From the NCBI RefSeq assembly GCF_004339245.1, contig NZ_SMGG01000003.1, forward strand, positions 399,106 to 463,105: a stretch of DNA of 64,000 nt, read 5' to 3'. The DNA comes from Seleniivibrio woodruffii. GTDB taxonomy: Bacteria > Chrysiogenota > Deferribacteres > Deferribacterales > Geovibrionaceae. Below, piece by piece: positions 53,551 to 59,333 of the stretch. The notes under the pieces were generated by a model. It made no database searches and was not told the DNA's origin. It worked only from the letters and a program-made list of their open reading frames with translations. Within the stretch, counting starts at the first letter, position 1, and every line of letters starts with the position of its first letter. The position numbers were made by a program, and so were the translations under genes.

Positions 53551-53922
53551 CTATACCGTCTGTTTCACAAGTTCAGGTTTAATTTCAAGAACCCTCGTAA
53601 GGAAAGGATATTTTTCTTTCATCATCTCATATTCAGCACCTTCGGCGAACAGTCTGGCCGTGCCTTCAAGTCTGAATCCTGTGCCCATTGCAAAAAGCCC
53701 CTGAACGTTCTTGCTGCCGAGGGTAACTTTTACTCTGCTGTTCACCGCAAGGTCGGCCTCTGTGCTGGTCATGCCTGCGGCGGGGATAAGAATGCGGCTG
53801 TCATCGGTTATGGTCAGATATGAGTTCCATGTGTTTACAATGTGGGGTTCGCCGCTGCCCCATGTAACGATTGATACCACGCCTTCGTTTTTAACTACTT
53901 CCAGAAATGTCTCGCTGAACAT
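53551..53922 (-). CDS. Pyridoxamine 5'-phosphate oxidase-like split-barrel flavoprotein
   Basis: The 123-residue protein has the split-barrel pattern: G-V-V-S-I-V-T-W-G near the start, H-I-V-N-T-W-N-S-Y, I-L-I-P-A-A-G-M-T-S-T and G-F-R-L-E-G-T-A-R-L. It is at the short end of the family and probably binds FMN or F420-like cofactors. It has a strong promoter with a palindrome covering the start point and an aaggag ribosome-binding site. Confidence 0.85.
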   Translation of the reverse strand: MFSETFLEVVKNEGVVSIVTWGSGEPHIVNTWNSYLTITDDSRILIPAAGMTSTEADLAVNSRVKVTLGSKNVQGLFAMGTGFRLEGTARLFAEGAEYEMMKEKYPFLTRVLEIKPELVKQTV

Positions 53923-53941
53923 ATTTTTCTCCTTAAAAGAT

Positions 53942-53966
53942 ATCGCAGATAGATGTTATCTGCGAT
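53942..53966. promoter_or_regulatory. Perfect 10-bp palindrome at the transcription start of the split-barrel gene
   Basis: ATCGCAGATA, five bases, TATCTGCGAT lies between the -10 box and the ribosome-binding site, over the expected +1. An operator for a repressor is the simplest reading; the neighbouring Rrf2 protein is a candidate. Confidence 0.6.
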
Positions 53967-53967
53967 T

Positions 53968-53996
53968 AAGATAGTATTAAAATATAAACAGGTCAA
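53968..53996 (-). promoter_or_regulatory. Promoter of the split-barrel flavoprotein gene
   Basis: TTGACC, a 17-base spacer and TATCTT on the minus strand. Confidence 0.65.
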
Positions 53997-54040
53997 CAGA
54001 TAAAATGGTGCTATGTCTTTATTCGTCGGCGTAAGCCTGA

Positions 54041-54463
54041 CTACGACGGTGACTGAGCCTTTTTTGCCACTCTCTGGTTAAAACGCTCAACGTTTATGGT
54101 GAACCTGTCGTGGCTTCCCTTGCCGATAAGCTCTTTTTCGTCGTATGCTTCCACATACCATGATGTCTTCTGGCCATCCACAGCCGTACAGCGGACTTTT
54201 GCCCGCACCTTCATCCCCACTGGGGTTGCGGCGCAGTGGGAAACATTGACATGCACGCCCACGCTGTGCTCGCCTTCATCCAGATGGGGTGCAAGAGCGT
54301 CCATGCATGCCCACTCCATGAAACCCACCATAAAGCCTGTGGCAAAGACCTCCGGCATAGTCCTGAAAAGCTCCGATTCCGGGTATAACTTAGGTACGGT
54401 CTTGTTTTCATTGACGGTGAACTCTATCTCGTGCTCAAGTTCGGCTTTAATGCTGTCTTTCAT
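54041..54463 (-). CDS. Hotdog-fold thioesterase (FlK-like)
   Basis: The 140-residue protein has the hotdog pattern with V-F-A-T-G-F-M-V-G-F-M-E-W-A, E-G-E-H-S-V-G-V-H-V-N-V-S-H and D-G-Q-K-T-S-W. The E-W-A helix and the H in V-S-H resemble the fluoroacetyl-CoA thioesterase group. A small acyl-CoA is the likely substrate. It lies 118 bp before the split-barrel gene on the same strand, which has its own promoter. Confidence 0.82.
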   Translation of the reverse strand: MKDSIKAELEHEIEFTVNENKTVPKLYPESELFRTMPEVFATGFMVGFMEWACMDALAPHLDEGEHSVGVHVNVSHCAATPVGMKVRAKVRCTAVDGQKTSWYVEAYDEKELIGKGSHDRFTINVERFNQRVAKKAQSPS

Positions 54464-54548
54464 GGTTTTCCCTCCGTTAGATTGATTTAACTAATATCGG
54501 CCGTGTGTAAACGATTTGCAAGTATCAGAGGATATGTGAGGTTAAATC

Positions 54549-54700
54549 TTGAGATATATTTCGAAATTACTATAATTTGTCTGGCCGGGGTACGGGCTTT
54601 AGGCGCTCTGCGATGGTCTGAAATCGGAGATTTCGTCCAGTTAGCGTTGGGTTGACAATCGTGGAATTATGTACCGAAAGCCCGCTCGGGCACCCCGTTA
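54549..54700 (+). ncRNA. Candidate structured small RNA with its own promoter
   Basis: TTGAGA, 16 bases and TATAAT (54549-54576) precede a region that folds on itself. GGGGT 54587-54591 pairs with ACCCC 54692-54696, and GGGCTTT 54594-54600 pairs with AAAGCCC 54677-54683. Inside, GAAATC 54620-54625 pairs with GATTTC 54629-54634. It shows no SRP, tmRNA, RNase P or tRNA signatures. A Fur-like box lies just beyond its end, and on the opposite strand that box could control a transcript through the same structure. Most of the 54464-54767 gap is this element. Confidence 0.45.
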
Positions 54701-54724
54701 AAACATGCCGCAGGGACATTGTTG

Positions 54725-54743
54725 AAAATGAATATCATTATCC
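54725..54743. promoter_or_regulatory. Fur-box-like sequence
   Basis: GAAAATGAATATCATTATC matches the Fur consensus GATAATGATAATCATTATC at 16 of 19 positions. It sits 24 bases past the end of the FeoA-domain gene and next to the structured RNA candidate. Confidence 0.65.
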
Positions 54744-54767
54744 GCTTGTGATATCAAGAGGAAAAAT

Positions 54768-55454
54768 CTATTCTGCGGATATTTTTTCTGCCGTTGCTGC
54801 GGAGATGAACACCCGTAGACCCTCTGCGGTGCATATCACCATGTCCGGATAGTCGTCCAGATGGACTGATTTTCCTGTTTCGATTCCTTCGAGGTTCAGA
54901 ACCGTTCCTTTCGATATACCGTTAACAGCCATTACTTCGCTGTATGTATCCTGACTTATCAGTTCTTTAACGGTGAAATCCCTGTTCTTTGATGCGAACG
55001 AGAACTGGCGGTTTTCTCCCAGAATGCATGCCGCATGAGCTTCGGACAGTCTGCATCTTGTCTTGTGACCCACCAGTGTGATGTATTCCATATGCGGAAG
55101 TTTTTTTATGACCTGAACAGAGTCTCCGTTCTTTATGCCAAGTTTCGTCATATCTTTTGAGTAGTTTCGGGGAACAACAACGGTGAACTCCGTGTTCAGC
55201 TCCTGTTCGTAGATGCTCCTCTTCTCGCCGGAGGGCGAACTGTAAAAAAGATGCCTCGCCATTGAGCCGCTGAGAGCAATGGTGGTTTCACCAATAGCCA
55301 GTTTCAGTGTGGCAAGCTCTATCTCGCCTCTGCCAACCTTGGAAACCAGACTTCCGGCAAAAATACCGTATGCGCCCAGCTTTCTGGCAAGTTCAGGTTC
55401 TTTGACCGATGTTATCCTGTAAAATCCGCCGCTTTTTGCTTCGGAAAGTTTCAT
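54768..55454 (-). CDS. Protein with three FeoA-like (SH3) domains
   Basis: The 228-residue soluble protein has three FeoA-like repeats at about 1-75, 83-150 and 157-225. Each has a K-L-G-A-Y-G-I-F / K-L-G-I-K-N-G-D / V-N-G-I-S-K-G-T type turn. Normal FeoA is about 75-85 residues with one domain and works with the FeoB ferrous iron transporter; no FeoB is here. It overlaps the P1B ATPase by 4 bp and is the last gene of the ferrosome-like cluster, so it may act in iron handling with that ATPase. Confidence 0.85.
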   Translation of the reverse strand: MKLSEAKSGGFYRITSVKEPELARKLGAYGIFAGSLVSKVGRGEIELATLKLAIGETTIALSGSMARHLFYSSPSGEKRSIYEQELNTEFTVVVPRNYSKDMTKLGIKNGDSVQVIKKLPHMEYITLVGHKTRCRLSEAHAACILGENRQFSFASKNRDFTVKELISQDTYSEVMAVNGISKGTVLNLEGIETGKSVHLDDYPDMVICTAEGLRVFISAATAEKISAE

Positions 55455-57553
55455 TTTTGTCTCCCGCTCTGGGACAGGCTCAGAGCATAAAGCAGAGTGC
55501 CGAGTGTGGTTCCGTTGTGCAGAACAGCCGACTGGAGGGGGCTGATGCGTCCCATGACAGACAGCAGAACCGTCATTGTGTTTATACCTATATTTGCAAC
55601 GGAAACCCGTTTGATAACCTTCATTGTTTTTGCCGCCGTGATGCGTGCGGTGACTATGCCCCTCAGGTCGTTGCGCAGAAGGATAACGTCCGAAGTCTCT
55701 CTCGCAAGGTCAGCCCCTTCGGGCATGCTTATGCCGACGTGTGCCGAAAGCAAAGCCGGAGCATCGTTCACTCCGTCGCCCACAAAGGCAATTTTGTGCC
55801 CTTCGGACTTGAGCCTGTTAACAACGCTCAGCTTGTCCTCGGGTTTCATTTCGTAGTAGACCTCTTTTATTCCCAGTTCTCCCGCAACGTGCATGGCGGT
55901 GTCCCTGTGGTCGCCCGTCAGCATAACGACCCTGCTGACCCCTCTCTTTTTCAGTTCTTTTATGACCTCTGCGGATTCTGCTCGGGGAACGTCCTTCAGG
56001 GCTATTATACCCGCCAGAACCCCGTCACATGCCACATAAAGAATGCTTCTGCCGGTTTTGCGCAGTGCATCCGCCGTTTCGTCTGCGGCGCAGCAGTCGA
56101 TGTTCTCGTCGTCATGTATGAAATGGCGGCTGCCCGCCAGAATGTGCCTTTTGCCGACGTAGGCCGAAACCCCGTGTGCGATGATGAAGTCCACCTCCCC
56201 TGTCTCTTCCAGCGGTATGTTCCTCCGCTCCGCCTCTTTGACCACTGCGGAGGCTATGGGGTGGCTGTAATGCTCTTCGGCACTGGCGGCGGTTCTGAGA
56301 ATCTCCCGTTCGTCCATGTCCGAAAAGCTGATAATATCTGAAACCTCAAGGGAGCCTTTTGTCAGAGTTCCGGTTTTATCGAAAATGATGGTGTCTATCT
56401 CCGCCATGTTTTCCAATGACTGCGCACCCTTTATGAAGATGCCCTCGGATGCGGCGCAGTACATGCTGGATTTGATTGCTGTTGGTGTCACCAGTTTCAG
56501 GGCGCATGAGTAGTCCACTGACAGAACCGAGGATGCCCTGCGGAAATCACGGGTGAGAAGCAGTGTAGCAAGGCCTATTCCGAATGTGACGGGAACCATG
56601 CGGTCTGCTATTTTGAAGGCCCGAACCTCGGTGTTGGATTTATTCTTAAGTGAGTTGTTGATGAATTTTGCAATTCTGGCGGTGGTGGTCTCTGCGCCCA
56701 CCTTTCGGGCTTCTATGACCAGTCTGCCTTCGGCGACCACAGTTCCTGCGAAAACTTCGCTGTCGGGACCTGCGGTAACGGGCAGGCTCTCTCCGGTAAC
56801 GGATGCCTGATTGATAAGGCCTTCGCCGCCTCTGACAATTCCGTCAACAGGGATCATCTCCCCTGCGCCGACAATCACCAGGCTGCCCACCAGAACTTCG
56901 CCCATGGCGACCTTTTTCTCTGTTTTGCCGTCCAGAATCCAGACGTATTCCACCTCGGGCTTTATAAGGCTTTTGAGCATCCTGTCGGATTTGTACTGGG
57001 TGGACGCTTCAAGATAATGCCCCAGATTAAGCAGGAAAGTTATTGAACCCGCAGTGAAATAATCCTTTCGAAGAAGAAGCATGGATATGACGGTGGCATC
57101 CAGAACCTCTACCTTGAGGCCTTCGTTCACCAGAGTGTCTATACCTTTCATAAGGACGGGAGCCGCTCCGGCAAATGTGAGCGGAGTGCGGAACCACTGA
57201 GGCAGAAACATCTTCGACAGCCACATGGAACCCGCCCAGTAAACGTTTATAAGGTCGGGTGAGTCCTGAATCTCCTCCTCCGCCTGAAAAACCGCATGGG
57301 AGAAGGTCTGAAGGGTTTTCAGCAGAACCTCGGTGATGTCTTTGTCCCTGTCGTGGCAGACCACGAGGGTGTTCGCCCGTTGGTTGACCCGAACGGATAT
57401 CACCCCGCTGATGCATTCCAGTGTGGATTCCAGCAGGGTACAGTCCAGGGCGGGGTTGCCGAGCACCCCCGCCTTAAGACGTATCCTTCCATCGGTTTTG
57501 TGGGCTATGCCGACTTTTTCAAGTCCCGTTGAATAGGTTTTAAATCTTGTCAT
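55451..57553 (-). CDS. P1B-type (P1B-6-like, FezB-like) metal-transporting ATPase
   Basis: The 700-residue P-type ATPase has a cysteine-free HMA-like N-terminus with D-G-R-I-R-L-K at 21-27, actuator motif T-G-E-S near 253-256 and phosphorylation site D392 in F-D-K-T-G-T. It also has the P1B histidine-proline pair (Y-S-H-P-I-A-S) and G-D-G-V-N-D-A-P. The membrane metal site reads D-Y-S-C-A-L-K-L-V-T-P at 347-357 instead of C-P-C, as in the P1B-6 group that includes the ferrosome ATPase FezB. Iron is the favoured substrate by that comparison. It overlaps the triple-FeoA gene by 4 bp and follows four small membrane-protein genes. Confidence 0.88.
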   Translation of the reverse strand: MTRFKTYSTGLEKVGIAHKTDGRIRLKAGVLGNPALDCTLLESTLECISGVISVRVNQRANTLVVCHDRDKDITEVLLKTLQTFSHAVFQAEEEIQDSPDLINVYWAGSMWLSKMFLPQWFRTPLTFAGAAPVLMKGIDTLVNEGLKVEVLDATVISMLLLRKDYFTAGSITFLLNLGHYLEASTQYKSDRMLKSLIKPEVEYVWILDGKTEKKVAMGEVLVGSLVIVGAGEMIPVDGIVRGGEGLINQASVTGESLPVTAGPDSEVFAGTVVAEGRLVIEARKVGAETTTARIAKFINNSLKNKSNTEVRAFKIADRMVPVTFGIGLATLLLTRDFRRASSVLSVDYSCALKLVTPTAIKSSMYCAASEGIFIKGAQSLENMAEIDTIIFDKTGTLTKGSLEVSDIISFSDMDEREILRTAASAEEHYSHPIASAVVKEAERRNIPLEETGEVDFIIAHGVSAYVGKRHILAGSRHFIHDDENIDCCAADETADALRKTGRSILYVACDGVLAGIIALKDVPRAESAEVIKELKKRGVSRVVMLTGDHRDTAMHVAGELGIKEVYYEMKPEDKLSVVNRLKSEGHKIAFVGDGVNDAPALLSAHVGISMPEGADLARETSDVILLRNDLRGIVTARITAAKTMKVIKRVSVANIGINTMTVLLSVMGRISPLQSAVLHNGTTLGTLLYALSLSQSGRQK

Positions 57554-57555
57554 TC

Positions 57556-57753
57556 TCAGCTTCTTTTTTTATAAAGTGCCGTATGGTAAGCCGCCAGACC
57601 GATCAGGGCGAAACCCGCCGCCGTGTGTACTGTTCTGGCCGTCTTTCCCTTCTGAAACCCCGACACCACCAGAATACCCAGTGAAGCCGCCATGGCATAT
57701 TTGGTGTATCTGCGCTTTATCTGCAAGGGTGACAGTTTTTTCTCTTCGGGCAT
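57556..57753 (-). CDS. Small two-helix membrane protein
   Basis: The 65-residue protein has a charged N-terminus and two hydrophobic segments (about 19-33 and 42-58) split by F-Q-K-G-K-T-A-R. The ATG at 57753 lies 1 base after the previous stop; a longer in-frame start overlaps that gene and is not used. Family not recognised. Position between the 105-aa protein and the FezB-like ATPase suggests a part in the same membrane assembly. Confidence 0.7.
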   Translation of the reverse strand: MPEEKKLSPLQIKRRYTKYAMAASLGILVVSGFQKGKTARTVHTAAGFALIGLAAYHTALYKKRS

Positions 57754-57754
57754 G

Positions 57755-58072
57755 TTATTCGCCGCCCATTTCCGCCTGAACGTCACGGATCTGCTCTTTC
57801 AGCTCCTCCACTCCGCCCTGAAGTCCACCCCAGAGCTTAACCACACCCTTGACCAGTGCTTTTTTCACTGCGGGGTTGGTGAGGATGAGTGCGACGCCTG
57901 CGCCGATGACAAAGCCTTTAACGTATGAAGGCTCACGGAAGTTGAACCACTCTTTAACGTGGCTTGCGGCTGAGTGCTGGGGTGCATAAGGCTGCTGATA
58001 GTAGCCCTGCTGAGGCTGCTGGGGTGCGTAATACTGCTGCTGTGCGGGGTCGAAAGGCTGTTGTGTGCTCAT
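57755..58072 (-). CDS. Gln/Pro/Tyr-rich small membrane protein with GAGVA module
   Basis: The 105-residue protein has a low-complexity N-terminus rich in Gln, Pro and Tyr (about 3-33). The membrane-like segment V-K-G-F-V-I-G-A-G-V-A-L-I-L (about 51-64) follows, then a charged amphipathic helix. The segment is closely similar to one in the protein at 58398-58925, so the two look paralogous. It overlaps the 110-aa gene by 4 bp. Confidence 0.75.
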   Translation of the reverse strand: MSTQQPFDPAQQQYYAPQQPQQGYYQQPYAPQHSAASHVKEWFNFREPSYVKGFVIGAGVALILTNPAVKKALVKGVVKLWGGLQGGVEELKEQIRDVQAEMGGE

Positions 58073-58401
58073 GATAGATCTCCTTGTTCAGTTGTACATT
58101 CTTCTTTTGTGCATTCGCTTACTTTTGAATCCCAAAGATATTTCATTCCTGCGGAAACCACTGTGAAAGCCGCCAGAGAGGCGAAAAGTCCCAGACCGAG
58201 TGTTCCGGCCACAGCCGCTCCCGCTGCCGTGGCAAGTCCTGTTCCTGCCGCTTCCTTCACTGTGTTTTCAGCCGCTTTTTCTTTCGTCACTTTTCCGTCT
58301 TTAAAGTCTCTGTACTGTTTTGCGGCAGAGACTGCGCCGCCTATGACCGCTCCCGCAACTGCGCCTGCGGCCGCTGTTTTCACCAGAACATGCCTGCTCA
58401 T
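58069..58401 (-). CDS. Glycine-zipper membrane protein
   Basis: The 110-residue protein has two Ala/Gly-rich hydrophobic hairpins (about 5-27 and 53-85; A-A-A-G-A-V-A-G-A-V-I-G-G-A) linked by a basic loop. A C-terminal E-C-T-K-E-E-C segment with two cysteines could bind metal. The pattern resembles proteins that tightly pack or curve membranes. Family not recognised. A ggagg site precedes the ATG. Confidence 0.72.
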   Translation of the reverse strand: MSRHVLVKTAAAGAVAGAVIGGAVSAAKQYRDFKDGKVTKEKAAENTVKEAAGTGLATAAGAAVAGTLGLGLFASLAAFTVVSAGMKYLWDSKVSECTKEECTTEQGDLS

Positions 58402-58925
58402 ATCTCTTCCTCCGTCTCTTCGGTAAACATTCCCGTCGCCTTGCCCAGAATATCTGTCAGTGCCGAACGGATAGATTCACTGCTTAAAAGCATTGCCACT
58501 CCTGCGCCCACCACAAGCCCCTTCATAAAGTCGCTTCCTGTGGCATTCACCATCCTGCTCACCTCCGAAAGCTGGGGGTTGTTCTCGATCATCTGCCCGA
58601 ACATGCCGAAAAGCCCGTTCATGGGGTCTTCCTGCCCCTGTCCGTGGCATTCGTCATGGTGCGGCGGCTGCTGCTGATGATGATGAAACTGCGGGGGATA
58701 GGGCTGATATCCGTACTGAGGCGGATACGGCGGATAGCCGTATGGCGGGTACGGAGGCATCTGGGGCGGGTAGGGTGCATAGCCGTACATGGGCTGAAAT
58801 CCCTGCGGGGGATACATATAGGGGTTATAGTATCCGTTGGCATAGGGGTTTGTTTCCGGCTGTGCTCCCGCTGTGTTTTCTGTTTCCTGTCCGGGTGTTG
58901 TTTCGTTTATCTCGTTTTCTTCCAC
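58398..58925 (-). CDS. Pro/Tyr-rich protein with histidine cluster and GAGVA membrane module
   Basis: The start is GTG at 58925, five bases after an aaggagg site; the longer reading frame upstream has none. The 175-residue product has an acidic start, a Y-P-P / P-Y-G-Y repeat region (about 27-80) and a His/Gln cluster H-H-H-Q-Q-Q-P-P-H-H-D-E-C-H (81-94) that could bind metal. The membrane segment M-K-G-L-V-V-G-A-G-V-A-M-L-L (about 134-147) is shared with the 105-aa protein. It is the first small gene after the HMA-like one. Confidence 0.75.
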   Translation of the reverse strand: MEENEINETTPGQETENTAGAQPETNPYANGYYNPYMYPPQGFQPMYGYAPYPPQMPPYPPYGYPPYPPQYGYQPYPPQFHHHQQQPPHHDECHGQGQEDPMNGLFGMFGQMIENNPQLSEVSRMVNATGSDFMKGLVVGAGVAMLLSSESIRSALTDILGKATGMFTEETEEEI

Positions 58926-58973
58926 AATACCCTCCTTTATGTTTTTAGTTTGTATGCTGTTTAAAATCCGGTT

Positions 58974-59038
58974 GAGATTCTGCACCCTGCGGGCTCAGAA
59001 TGACGACTAACGTCACCCTGAACGGAGCGAAGGGCCTC
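58974..59038. repeat. Dispersed intergenic repeat pair
   Basis: GAGATTCT ... GGCTCAGAATGACG at 58974-59005 is the reverse complement of the element at 6955-6984. A related half, CGTCACCCTGAACGGAGCG, follows at 59011. Together they form an inverted pair inside the cluster, between the HMA-like gene and the Pro/Tyr-rich gene, and could partly terminate transcription there. Confidence 0.6.
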
Positions 59039-59333
59039 ATTTTATAAACTCTTCGTATTTTTTAAGTATTGCCAGACTCTCCCCATCTGATGCTCCCAGC
59101 AGAACAGCCATATCCTGCGGCTTTATCACCGCCGGGTCATAGCGCAGAACAACGGAGCGGGCGAGCATGTTCACCCTTTTGTCCAGAACTCCGGGGATGG
59201 ATGCGCTTATCTCCTCCAGCCTCTTGCTGACGGGATCTTTCAGAATGGCGGGGTCGACCTTTAGCCGTATACGCCCTTCCACATGGTGCACCACAGAAAC
59301 GTACTTTTTGACCGCCAGAAGTTCCTCAATCAT
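59037..59333 (-). CDS. HMA-like protein lacking the CxxC metal site
   Basis: The 98-residue protein has an HMA-like fold pattern, with V-V-H-H-V-E-G-R-I-R-L-K at about 14-25 and I-P-G-V-L-D-K-R-V-N later. It has no cysteine, so it cannot bind Cu or Zn through CxxC. The H-x-x-(E/P)-G-R-(I/L)-R motif also begins both ATPases of the cluster and is a marker of ferrosome-type ATPases. It overlaps the upstream ATPase by 8 bp. Confidence 0.78.
   Translation of the reverse strand: MIEELLAVKKYVSVVHHVEGRIRLKVDPAILKDPVSKRLEEISASIPGVLDKRVNMLARSVVLRYDPAVIKPQDMAVLLGASDGESLAILKKYEEFIK

Noticed and set aside
54587-54700. SRP RNA, tRNA-Sec or tmRNA in the folded gap
   Set aside because: The conserved loops of these RNAs (for example the GGAAG SRP tetraloop region, T-loop GGTTCGA, tmRNA ends) are absent.
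54652-54852. 66-codon plus-strand frame across the Fur box and FeoA gene end
   Set aside because: It overlaps the end of the triple-FeoA gene antisense and lacks a ribosome-binding site.
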